A DNA stretch of 64,000 nucleotides from Lutibacter litoralis (GTDB lineage Bacteria > Bacteroidota > Bacteroidia > Flavobacteriales > Flavobacteriaceae): NCBI RefSeq assembly GCF_014646675.1, contig NZ_BMNS01000005.1, positions 25,293 through 89,292 on the forward strand, read 5' to 3'. The notes under the pieces were generated by a model that saw nothing but the letters and a program-made list of their open reading frames with translations, was not told the origin of the DNA and did no database searches. The position numbers and the translations under genes are program-made. Every line of letters begins with the position of its first letter. The first letter of the stretch is position 1. Shown here piece after piece: positions 35,310-43,129 of the stretch.

Positions 35310-36134
35310 ATGATATTACTTCAAATAGATTGGAACCCTTCACCAGAAATCTTTAAAATTGGCTCATTTGCAATTCGTTATTACAGTTTAATGTTTGTAT
35401 TTGCATTTATGCTGGGATTGTATTTAATGAAAAAAATATTTATTAATGAAAAAATTCCAATTGAAAAATTAGACTCACTTTTTATTTATACGGTTGTTGC
35501 CATTTTATTAGGTGCCAGATTAGGGCATTTTTTATTTTACGATCCAGAGTTTTTAATAAAAAAACCTTTAGAAGTTATTTTACCGTTTCAATTTTCACCA
35601 ACTTTTAAATTTACGGGTTTTGCTGGTTTAGCTAGTCATGGTGCTGCAATTGGAGCAATTATAGCTATGTATTTATATAGTAAAAAGGTATTAAAAAAAC
35701 CTATTTTATACATTCTAGACAGAATTGTGATTCCTTCAGCTTTAGGTGCAATGTTTGTGAGATTAGGAAATTTAATGAATTCTGAAATTATAGGAAAAGC
35801 TACAAATAGCGATTATGGTTTTGTTTTTAAAAGGTTGGGCGAAGATTTCCCACGTCATCCGGCACAATTATACGAAGCAATTAGTTATTTAGCAATTTTT
35901 GTAATTTTATATTTTGTGTACTGGAAAACTGATAAAAAAGAAAAATCCGGATATTTATTTGGGTTGTTTTTTGTACTACTTTGGACAGTTCGATTTTTTG
36001 TTGAATTCTTTAAAGAAGCACAAGTTGAAGGCAGAGAAGATTGGATTTTCGGCTTAAATACTGGACAGGTTTTAAGTATTCCGCTAATTATTATTGGTTT
36101 GTATTTTATGTTTAAAAAGCAATCAGCTAAGTAA
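35310..36134 (+). CDS. lgt: Prolipoprotein diacylglyceryl transferase
   Basis: Lgt attaches diacylglycerol from phosphatidylglycerol to the lipobox Cys of prolipoproteins, the first step of lipoprotein maturation. It has seven helices and the signature RLGNLMNSEIIGK near its middle, the upstream GLASHGAAIGA motif, and HPAQLYEA and VRFFVEFFKE. At 274 residues it is normal. It lies 28 bp after yidD. This window alone encodes many lipoproteins that would be its substrates, including the next gene. Confidence 0.96.
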   Translation: MILLQIDWNPSPEIFKIGSFAIRYYSLMFVFAFMLGLYLMKKIFINEKIPIEKLDSLFIYTVVAILLGARLGHFLFYDPEFLIKKPLEVILPFQFSPTFKFTGFAGLASHGAAIGAIIAMYLYSKKVLKKPILYILDRIVIPSALGAMFVRLGNLMNSEIIGKATNSDYGFVFKRLGEDFPRHPAQLYEAISYLAIFVILYFVYWKTDKKEKSGYLFGLFFVLLWTVRFFVEFFKEAQVEGREDWIFGLNTGQVLSIPLIIIGLYFMFKKQSAK

Positions 36135-36263
36135 AATTTCAGAAGACTAAGTTTAAGCCTTTTTAATTTTGTAGTTAATCGAAGTAGACACACCCTTTAG
36201 CTATTTTTCTTTTTTAAAATTTCATTTTCAATTATTTTTATTGAAAATAATAATAGTTTTAAA

Positions 36264-37295
36264 ATGAAAAAAACCTTTCAAATAAATAGCGTTATATTTA
36301 TTGTAATGGCATTTGTATTTTTGCAATGTGGAGAGAATTCTGATTCAGAAGAGTTAATTCCAGATCCAATTGTAACAACAATTAAAACATTTGATAAAAC
36401 ACATCTTAGTTTTGGTGGAGAAGGAGTTCAATTTAAAGAAGCTACTTTTAATTTCCCAGTAAATTCTGAAAAAATTGAGGAAATATTAATGTTTGTTAAA
36501 TTAGAATGTCCTAATGGTGTTTGTGGTGCTTGGGATGTTTTTGCCAATATTAAAGTTAAAGATCCATCAACAAATATGTGGTTAGAAATGGGAAGGTATA
36601 TTACACCTTATGGTGTAGATAATTCTCAAAGAGTTGGTGGTTTTGTTTTTGATGTTACAGATTTTAAATCATTACTTACTGGAACAGTTCAATTAAAATC
36701 TTTTATTGAAGTTTGGACAGTTGAGGGATGGTTGTTAACAGTAGATTTTAAAGTAACTGAGGGTAACCCAGCGTTTAAATATTCTAAGATTGTTCCTTTA
36801 ATAGACTACACCAATAATTCACAACAAATTCCTTATGGTGAACCTATTTCTGATAATATAAAATTAAGTGGAAGTGTTTCAATTCCAGAAAATTCTAAAT
36901 CAATAAAACTAAGAAGTACAATTTCTGGTTGGGGACATGCAACTCCTCTAGATTCTGATGGTAGACCAAGTGCTGAATGGGGATTTAGAAACCATAATTT
37001 AACATTAGGATCTAAAGATTTTATACATAAAATGGAACCTATTGGCTGTGGTACAAATCCTGTAAGTCCTCAAAATGGAAACTGGGCTCCTGATAGAGCA
37101 GGTTGGTGTCCTGGACAAGAAGTGCCAATTAGAATAAATTCGCTTTTAGCTTTTGAAGCTGGTAAAACGGTTGAATATAGTTATCAATTTGAAAACTGGA
37201 ATAATGATGGAAACAATGGAAGCGCATTTTATTCACTTTCTACTTATTTAGTTATTGAAAGCGATTCTCCAATTATAAAACCAGTAATTAATTAA
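36264..37295 (+). CDS. PNGase F homologue (peptide-N-glycosidase), lipoprotein
   Basis: The 343-residue protein has a lipobox (FVFLQC, Cys22) and aligns over its mature length with PNGase F of Elizabethkingia meningoseptica, which hydrolyses the GlcNAc-Asn bond of N-glycans. Conserved landmarks are KTFDKTHLSFG, LECPNGVCGAWDVFANI, GRYITPYGVDN, FDVTDFKSLLTG, IEVWTVEGW, TISGWGHATP, SAEWGFRNHNL and NWAPDRAGWCPG. The three catalytic acids of PNGase F map to Asp91 (AWD), Glu149 (IEVW) and Glu238 (AEW). Arg278 and Trp151 are also kept. Unlike the secreted type enzyme, this one is predicted to be membrane-anchored. It lies 129 bp after lgt and has no other glycan genes beside it. Confidence 0.88.
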   Translation: MKKTFQINSVIFIVMAFVFLQCGENSDSEELIPDPIVTTIKTFDKTHLSFGGEGVQFKEATFNFPVNSEKIEEILMFVKLECPNGVCGAWDVFANIKVKDPSTNMWLEMGRYITPYGVDNSQRVGGFVFDVTDFKSLLTGTVQLKSFIEVWTVEGWLLTVDFKVTEGNPAFKYSKIVPLIDYTNNSQQIPYGEPISDNIKLSGSVSIPENSKSIKLRSTISGWGHATPLDSDGRPSAEWGFRNHNLTLGSKDFIHKMEPIGCGTNPVSPQNGNWAPDRAGWCPGQEVPIRINSLLAFEAGKTVEYSYQFENWNNDGNNGSAFYSLSTYLVIESDSPIIKPVIN

Positions 37296-37311
37296 ATTTT
37301 AATAAATTAAA

Positions 37312-37409
37312 AGGCTGTATAAAAAGTAAAACGTTTATGAACTTTAAATAAAACTGCTAGCCTGCGGGTTAGTTCATAAAGTATAGGTTTTCATCTTTTT
37401 AGACAGCCT
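37312..37409. repeat. Nested 98-nt inverted-repeat element between convergent genes
   Basis: The outer arms AGGCTGTATAAAAAG (37312-37326) and CTTTTTAGACAGCCT (37395-37409) pair at 14 of 15 positions. Inside, TTTATGAACT (37334-37343) and AGTTCATAAA (37371-37380) are perfect complements. The apex carries CTAGCC/GGGTTAG-type pairing that is GC-richer than the surroundings. A T-run follows on the plus strand. It can terminate both neighbours, but is larger and more elaborate than the other terminators here. The outer arm resembles the element at 19103-19147, suggesting a dispersed family or a MITE. Confidence 0.7.
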
Positions 37410-37426
37410 CTTTTTTGTAATTAAGT

Positions 37427-38188
37427 TTAATTTTTCTTCTTAACCGAACCAGAACCTACAGCTTTAGATTTTACAATTTCAGGGTTTCCAGTATAGATTA
37501 CATTTCCTGAACCAGCAATTTTAGCGTGAACTTCATTTGAAATATCAATTTTTACATTTCCAGATCCTGCAATTTTAACGTTTGCAATACTTGTTTTAAG
37601 ATTGTAGCCATTTAAATTTCCAGAACCAGCAATACTGCAAGAAAAATTGTCTGTATTTCCATGAAGTGTCATGTTTCCAGAACCTGAAATATTTGTATCT
37701 GAATTTTTAGCAGAAACTTTTAAATCCATATTTCCAGAACCTGCAAGACTTAATTTTAACTCGTTAGATTTTATTTCATCACTGGAGAAAATATTTCCAG
37801 AACCCGCAAGAGATACACCTTCAATATCATTAAATGGAACTGTTATTTCTATTTTTTGTTTTGATCTAAGTTGGTAGCCTTTTTTAGTTTTAATAGATAA
37901 ATTTCCTTTTTTAACTTTAGTTTCTATATATTCTAAAATATTTTCATCAGCTTTTATTGTTATTTTTCCTTCTTTTCCTTTTACCAATGCTACCTCAAAA
38001 TCACCTCCAATACCAATTTTATAATAATCTGAAGTATTTCTGGTTATGGTAGTAACCTCTCCATTTCCTTTAATTTTTTTTTGAAAGTATTGTGCATTTA
38101 TCGTTGTACTTGCAAAAAAGAGAGATACTATAGTAATTCCAATCTTTGAAATAGATACGTTGTGTTTTATTGTTTTTAAAAAGTTCAT
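37427..38188 (-). CDS. Head-GIN domain (DUF2807) secreted protein (module 2)
   Basis: This 253-residue protein has an N-terminal signal (about residues 1-32) and a DUF2807 head-GIN domain, a right-handed beta-solenoid found in putative surface adhesins of Bacteroidota. At least six copies of A/S-GSGN (for example LAGSGNIF, LAGSGNMDL, ISGSGNMTL, IAGSGNLNG, IAGSGNVKI, IAGSGNVIY) occur every 20-25 residues and mark solenoid turns. At DNA level this appears as a repeated TTTCCAGAACC. It is the last gene of the minus-strand ECF operon, 16 bp after the DUF4097-like gene. Confidence 0.85.
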   Translation of the reverse strand: MNFLKTIKHNVSISKIGITIVSLFFASTTINAQYFQKKIKGNGEVTTITRNTSDYYKIGIGGDFEVALVKGKEGKITIKADENILEYIETKVKKGNLSIKTKKGYQLRSKQKIEITVPFNDIEGVSLAGSGNIFSSDEIKSNELKLSLAGSGNMDLKVSAKNSDTNISGSGNMTLHGNTDNFSCSIAGSGNLNGYNLKTSIANVKIAGSGNVKIDISNEVHAKIAGSGNVIYTGNPEIVKSKAVGSGSVKKKN

Positions 38189-38204
38189 AGTTTAGATTTT
38201 TTAA

Positions 38205-39275
38205 TTAGTAAAAGGAAATTGTTCCATAACTGGATTTTATTGTAATATTGCTAACTGTATTATTAGAATTATAATACCCTTCATAATATTTAGAAGAAGT
38301 TTTTATAATTTCTTTATTAATAGTAAATCCACTTTTATATTTTAAATTACCATAGTTTAAAGTTGCATTTAGCGTAAAATTGATATTAGGTTGTACCCCA
38401 ATTTTAGTGTTTGTATATGAAGATTTTACAATAAGATCTTTAAACTCTTTACCTAACTCTTCAATTTTTAAAGAACCGTAATCCATATCAAAATCACCTG
38501 TTCCTCTTAATTTTTCAACTGAAGTATGCATATAATCACTTTTTCCAGTTACATTACCAGAATCACCAATTTTTAAACTGCCGTAATCACAGTTATAGTC
38601 TAAAACAGCTACCATTCCAAATGACATATGCGAATAATCCGCATTCAAATCAATTCTGTTAGATCTGTCTATATGAAGCGTAGAATAATCCGCATTAACA
38701 GCTCCACCTTGCATAAGATCTATGGTAGATTTGTTGGTGTAATCAATATTTATGGAATTAGTTGTATTCCTTAATTCGCCAATCGTAATTTTACCGTAAT
38801 CGCAATTAATTTGAGCGCTTCCTTCTAATTTATCTAAAGATATGGCTCCATAATCATTATTTAAATCAACATTATTGCTAATTGGCATTTGAATTAAATA
38901 ATTAATTTCCATATTTACATTGTTCCTTTTTCCCCATAAATTCCAAGAGCTGGAGTTCTTTTCAATAATGGTTTTTGCAGAAACATTAGTTGTATTTCCA
39001 CTAAATTCTACATCAATTTGTTCTATGCGTTTTGCAACTTTCTCTTCGTCATCACCATTAGTAGTAATACTTACTTTTATAACAATTCTATTTTCATTCC
39101 ATGTGGCAATACCAATATTTCCGTATTTGTTAGACACGTTTAATGTGGCGTTTTTATGTACACTATATTCTTTAGTAAGCACCTTATTTTTGGTGTATTT
39201 TCCTTTTCTTTCTGTAGCAGAAATTGTTAGAGGAATTAAAATAAATATGAGTAATATTTTATACAAAGTTTTCAT
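38205..39275 (-). CDS. Secreted DUF4097-like beta-solenoid protein (module 2)
   Basis: The 356-residue protein has a signal peptide (about 1-20, ending ISAT). The remainder is built from short repeats with a DYG/DYS/NYG motif about every 18-20 residues (NDYGAISL, CDYGKITI, ADYSTLHI, ADYSHMSF, CDYGSLKI, MDYGSLKI, LNYGNLKY), predicting a beta-helix. The N-terminal NKYGNIGIATWNENRIVIKV aligns with the module 1 protein at 31927-33414. It overlaps the anti-sigma gene by 17 bp and precedes the head-GIN gene by 16 bp. A structural or sensory surface role is plausible; no catalytic residues are seen. Confidence 0.8.
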   Translation of the reverse strand: MKTLYKILLIFILIPLTISATERKGKYTKNKVLTKEYSVHKNATLNVSNKYGNIGIATWNENRIVIKVSITTNGDDEEKVAKRIEQIDVEFSGNTTNVSAKTIIEKNSSSWNLWGKRNNVNMEINYLIQMPISNNVDLNNDYGAISLDKLEGSAQINCDYGKITIGELRNTTNSINIDYTNKSTIDLMQGGAVNADYSTLHIDRSNRIDLNADYSHMSFGMVAVLDYNCDYGSLKIGDSGNVTGKSDYMHTSVEKLRGTGDFDMDYGSLKIEELGKEFKDLIVKSSYTNTKIGVQPNINFTLNATLNYGNLKYKSGFTINKEIIKTSSKYYEGYYNSNNTVSNITIKSSYGTISFY

Positions 39276-39801
39276 TTTTTTTTGTTTTTAATTGTTTTAC
39301 TTTTTCTATTTGATTTAATACACTTTGCAAAATATCTATACGCTGTTGAAAATTTGAAATCATTGCATAAATAATTCGCTTGTCTTCCGTACTTTCTCTG
39401 AGCTCTAAAGTAAGTAGGTTGTATTGCTGTTCTAGTATTTTTAATTGATCTAAAGCATCGTTTATAAGTTGTTCGGTTGTGCTATTTCGTTGGTCTTCAA
39501 TAAGCGAAAGTTCTTTTTGAATAGTACTTACAAAATAACTTTGAGTTTCCGCCATTTCATTTGAAACATTGGCCAATTCCATACCTTTGTTTGAAAACGA
39601 AGTACCTAACCAGATTCCAAAAAGCAATACTACAGATGCTGCAACTGCTATAAAGGAAAATAATTTAAAATTGTTTTTTTTGTTTGAAGTTTTAGGTTGA
39701 TTTAATCTAGCCTCAAACCTATTAAAATGACCAATGGTTGGTTCTTCAATATCAAATTTTCCTTCTAAATTTTTAAATATGTTATCTAAATTGTCTTTCA
39801 T
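39259..39801 (-). CDS. Anti-sigma-factor-like membrane protein (module 2)
   Basis: This is a 180-residue protein with a cytoplasmic segment, one membrane helix (about 46-67) and a periplasmic coiled-coil region (QLINDALDQLKILEQQYNLL, IYAMISNFQQRIDILQSVL). The cytoplasmic HFNRFEARL motif matches HRRNFEAKL in the module 1 partner, and the overall plan and length are the same. No zinc-binding motif is present. It overlaps the sigma gene upstream by 20 bp and the DUF4097 gene downstream by 17 bp, a tightly coupled trio. The anti-sigma role is inferred from topology and context. Confidence 0.75.
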   Translation of the reverse strand: MKDNLDNIFKNLEGKFDIEEPTIGHFNRFEARLNQPKTSNKKNNFKLFSFIAVAASVVLLFGIWLGTSFSNKGMELANVSNEMAETQSYFVSTIQKELSLIEDQRNSTTEQLINDALDQLKILEQQYNLLTLELRESTEDKRIIYAMISNFQQRIDILQSVLNQIEKVKQLKTKKNENFV

Positions 39802-40339
39802 TTTCGTAAGATAAAAGTTGTCTTAGTTTGTTTTTTGCTCTTGAAATTGTTGTTCTACTATTTTCATAAGATATATGCATTATTTCACCAATTTCTTCAT
39901 AATCATAACCTTCTATTAAATGAAGTGTTAATGCAACTTTATAGTTGTTTTTTAATTCGTTTAATTTTGTTAAAATCTCCTTTGCATTTACGCCACTATA
40001 ATCTTGTGGTTCTTCTTCAACTTCTTTAATAATAACCTTATCAATTTGCACAGTATTTAACCTATTATTTTTCTTTAAAGCTGTAATACTATTGTTTATA
40101 ACTATTTTTTTTAACCATGCTCCAAAAGTTACAGTTTCGCTAAATGTATGTAATTTTGTAAAAGCTGCTAAAAACGATTCTTGCATTACATCTTCCGCTT
40201 CAAAACTATCGTTTACAATTCTTAAAGCAGCATTATACATGGCTTTATAATATTGTTTATAGATGGTAAATTGGGCAGCTTTATCACCTTTTTTACAGCG
40301 CTCTATAAGCTTATTAGTATGTTGATCTACTATCTTCAA
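39782..40339 (-). CDS. ECF-type RNA polymerase sigma factor (module 2)
   Basis: This 185-residue sigma-70-family factor has regions 2 and 4 only. Region 2 includes IVNDSFEAEDVMQESFLAAF and FGAWLKKIVINNSITALKK; region 4 includes KVALTLHLIEGYDYEEIGEIM and NSRTTISRAKNKLRQLL. It is paralogous to the factor at 30848-31396 and heads an operon of the same design running in the opposite direction. A perfect palindrome lies about 37 bp upstream of its start and might be an operator. Confidence 0.93.
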   Translation of the reverse strand: MKIVDQHTNKLIERCKKGDKAAQFTIYKQYYKAMYNAALRIVNDSFEAEDVMQESFLAAFTKLHTFSETVTFGAWLKKIVINNSITALKKNNRLNTVQIDKVIIKEVEEEPQDYSGVNAKEILTKLNELKNNYKVALTLHLIEGYDYEEIGEIMHISYENSRTTISRAKNKLRQLLSYENERQFR

Positions 40340-40375
40340 AAATCTGATTTCTATTAAAAAGACTATTATTATTTC

Positions 40376-40390
40376 AAACTGTTACAGTTT
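40376..40390. promoter_or_regulatory. Palindrome upstream of the module 2 sigma gene
   Basis: AAACTGTTACAGTTT has 6-bp complementary arms around TTA. It starts 37 bp before the sigma-factor ATG (40339, minus strand), where a promoter or operator would be expected. No copy is found upstream of the module 1 sigma gene. Binding protein unknown. Confidence 0.4.
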
Positions 40391-40489
40391 TACATAAATT
40401 TACTAAAAATATTATGCAATGAGGTTACTTATTTGGCATAACTATTGAAATTTATTAGTAAACAACTAAGTGGTTGTTTATTTAATAAA

Positions 40490-40518
40490 TTGATAATCAG
40501 AATTTTAAAATAATTTTG
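40490..40518 (+). promoter_or_regulatory. Promoter of lon
   Basis: TTG (40490-40492), an 18-bp spacer and TAATTTTG (40511-40518) fit the Bacteroidota sigma-A consensus (TTTG at -33, TANNTTTG at -7). Transcription would start near 40525, leaving a leader of about 50 nt before the ATG at 40576. The leader contains TGACAAAATGACC (40552-40564), whose reverse complement resembles a motif before grpE. Confidence 0.6.
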
Positions 40519-40575
40519 TTTAATGAGTTTTAGTTTTTCTAAAATTTTAAATGACAAAATGACCCAAAATATACT

Positions 40576-43029
40576 ATGAGTAATTCAAAATTTTTAAACT
40601 TAGACAATATGTCACTTCAGCATATTTTAGATGAAGATGCTGATTTAATACCTTTAATGACTCCAGAGGATGAAGAGGAAATAAATAAAGAAGATGTGCC
40701 AGATATACTTCCAATATTACCTTTGCGAAATACTGTTTTGTTTCCAGGAGTTGTAATTCCTATTACGGCTGGTAGAGATAAATCTATTCAGCTTATAAAA
40801 GAAGCAAATAAGGGAAATAAAATAATTGGTGTAGTAGCACAAAAAAACGAATCTATTGAAGATCCAACAATTAACGATGTTCATAGAGTCGGTACAGTTG
40901 CACGTATTTTGCGCATGTTAAAAATGCCTGACGGAAATACAACTGTTATAATTCAAGGTAAAAAACCTTTTGAGATTGATAGTTTTGTTCAAGAAGAGCC
41001 TTATTTACAGGCAATAACAAAACCAAGAAAAGAGGATAGATCTGAAGAGCGTGAACCTGAATTTGACGCTATTATAGATTCAATTAAAGAAATGGCGATT
41101 CGTATTATTAAAGAGAATCCAAATTTGCCTTCTGAAGCTTCATTTGCTATTAAAAATATTGAAAGTAAGCCTTTTTTAATCAATTTTGTTTCTTCTAACA
41201 TGAATTTAAATGTTTCAGAAAAGCAAGAGTTGTTAGAAATAGAAAATTTAAAAGAGAGAGCATTACTAACTTTAAAAAAGATGGATGAAGAATTGCAGCG
41301 TTTAGAGTTGAGAAATGTAATTCAGTCAAAAACACGTTCTGATATGGATCAACAGCAACGTGAGTATTATTTACATCAGCAACTAAAAACCATTCAAGAA
41401 GAATTGGGTGGTGTTTCATATGACGAGGAGTTGGATGAAATGCGCGAAAAGGCAAAATCAAAAAAATGGAGTAAAGAGGTAAGAGAAACTTTTGATAAAG
41501 AATTGGGTCGCTTGCAAAGAATGAATCCGCAGGTTGCAGAATATTCTGTGCAACGTAATTACTTAGATTTAATACTAGATTTACCTTGGAACGAATATTC
41601 TAAAGATAAGTTTGATTTAAAACGAGCTCAAAAAATATTAGATCGTGATCACTTTGGTTTAGAAAAGGTAAAAGAACGTATTATTGAGCATTTAGCTGTT
41701 TTAAAATTAAAAGGGGATATGAAATCTCCTATTATCTGTTTATATGGGCCTCCAGGTGTTGGTAAAACTTCTCTTGGAAAATCTATTGCAGAATCTTTAG
41801 GAAGAAAATATGTGAGAATGTCTTTAGGAGGTGTAAGAGATGAGGCTGAAATTAGAGGACATAGAAAAACATATATTGGTGCAATGCCAGGAAGAATTAT
41901 AAAAGATTTAAAAAAAGCAGGAACTTCCAATCCAGTTTTTGTTTTAGATGAGATTGATAAATTGGCATCTTCAAGTCATAATGGAGATCCATCTTCTGCT
42001 ATGTTAGAAGTGCTTGACCCTGAACAAAATACTGCTTTTCATGATAATTATCTAGAAATGGACTACGACCTTTCTAAAGTATTATTTGTAGCTACTGCAA
42101 ACAGTTTGTCAACAATTCCGTGGGCCTTACGTGATAGAATGGAAATTATAAATGTTTCTGGATATACTATTGAAGAAAAAGTAGAAATTGCCAAACGTCA
42201 TTTATTACCAAAACAATTAAAAGAACATGGTTTAACAACAAAACATGTTCAAATAGGGAAAAGACAATTAGAAAAAATAGTTGTGGCTTATACGCGTGAA
42301 TCTGGTGTTAGAGGGTTAGAAAAGCAAATTGCTAAGATGGTGCGTTATGCGGCTAAATCTATTGCAATGGAAGAAACTTATGATGTGAAAATTACTAATG
42401 AAACTATTGAAAAAGTTTTAGGAGCTTCACATTTAGAGCGTGGTAAATACGAAAGTAATGATGTCGCTGGAGTTGTAACAGGATTGGCTTGGACAAGTGT
42501 TGGTGGTGATATTTTATTTATAGAATCAATTGTTTCCAAAGGAAAAGGATTTACAACAACTGGTAATATTGGTAAAGTAATGAAAGAATCTGCAACTATT
42601 GCCATGGAATACATAAGAGCAAATGCAGAAGATTTTGATATTGATCCTAAAATATTAGACGAATACAAGGTGCATATTCACGTACCAGAAGGTGCAACAC
42701 CAAAAGATGGCCCAAGTGCTGGAGTTGCAATGTTAACGTCTTTAGCATCAGTATTTACACAACGAAGAGTTAAATCAAAATTAGCTATGACAGGTGAAAT
42801 TACCTTAAGAGGTAAGGTATTGCCAGTAGGTGGTATAAAAGAAAAAATATTAGCAGCAAAAAGAGCTAATATTAGTGAAATTATTTTGTGTAAAGACAAT
42901 GAAAAAGATATTTTAGAAATAAAAGAGTCTTATTTAAAAGGCTTAACTTTTCATTATGTTACCGATATGAGCGAGGTAATTAAAATTGCACTTACAAAAC
43001 AAAAAGTTAAAAACGCTAAAAAATTATAA
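40576..43029 (+). CDS. lon: ATP-dependent protease Lon
   Basis: Lon is the AAA+ serine protease that degrades misfolded and regulatory proteins. At 817 residues it has all three parts: an N-terminal substrate domain ([19 protein letters not shown], about residues 46-64), an AAA+ module with Walker [10 protein letters not shown] and Walker [10 protein letters not shown], and a C-terminal protease domain with catalytic Ser in [12 protein letters not shown] and Lys in [13 protein letters not shown]. It is monocistronic with its own promoter and a strong terminator. It probably responds to heat or protein stress. Confidence 0.97.
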   Translation: MSNSKFLNLDNMSLQHILDEDADLIPLMTPEDEEEINKEDVPDILPILPLRNTVLFPGVVIPITAGRDKSIQLIKEANKGNKIIGVVAQKNESIEDPTINDVHRVGTVARILRMLKMPDGNTTVIIQGKKPFEIDSFVQEEPYLQAITKPRKEDRSEEREPEFDAIIDSIKEMAIRIIKENPNLPSEASFAIKNIESKPFLINFVSSNMNLNVSEKQELLEIENLKERALLTLKKMDEELQRLELRNVIQSKTRSDMDQQQREYYLHQQLKTIQEELGGVSYDEELDEMREKAKSKKWSKEVRETFDKELGRLQRMNPQVAEYSVQRNYLDLILDLPWNEYSKDKFDLKRAQKILDRDHFGLEKVKERIIEHLAVLKLKGDMKSPIICLYGPPGVGKTSLGKSIAESLGRKYVRMSLGGVRDEAEIRGHRKTYIGAMPGRIIKDLKKAGTSNPVFVLDEIDKLASSSHNGDPSSAMLEVLDPEQNTAFHDNYLEMDYDLSKVLFVATANSLSTIPWALRDRMEIINVSGYTIEEKVEIAKRHLLPKQLKEHGLTTKHVQIGKRQLEKIVVAYTRESGVRGLEKQIAKMVRYAAKSIAMEETYDVKITNETIEKVLGASHLERGKYESNDVAGVVTGLAWTSVGGDILFIESIVSKGKGFTTTGNIGKVMKESATIAMEYIRANAEDFDIDPKILDEYKVHIHVPEGATPKDGPSAGVAMLTSLASVFTQRRVKSKLAMTGEITLRGKVLPVGGIKEKILAAKRANISEIILCKDNEKDILEIKESYLKGLTFHYVTDMSEVIKIALTKQKVKNAKKL

Positions 43030-43030
43030 T

Positions 43031-43060
43031 AAAAAAAGCAGCTATTTAGCTGCTTTTTTT
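43031..43060 (+). terminator. Terminator after lon
   Basis: GCAGCT (43038-43043) pairs with AGCTGC (43048-43053) around a 4-nt loop, flanked by an A-run before and a T-run after. It works in both directions and starts two bases after the lon stop. Confidence 0.9.
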
Positions 43061-43094
43061 TATTCTTATCATCTAATAATGAATAATTTAGAAG

Positions 43095-43126
43095 CCTAAC
43101 AAAATTAAAAATTTGTTAGGTTTTTT
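43095..43126 (+). terminator. Second hairpin between lon and purL
   Basis: CCTAACAAA (43095-43103) and TTTGTTAGG (43112-43120) form a 9-bp stem followed by TTTTTT on the plus strand. It lies between convergent lon and purL, about 40 bp after the first terminator, just after the purL stop on the other strand. Confidence 0.8.
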
Positions 43127-43129
43127 GAT

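Noticed and set aside
37427-38188. Tandem repeats of TTTCCAGAACC as a CRISPR-like array
   Set aside because: The repeats are short, imperfect and in frame; they encode the GSGN turns of the head-GIN protein.
41001-42899. Several antisense frames within lon
   Set aside because: They are shadows of a strongly conserved coding sequence, with no own start context or homology that I recognise.
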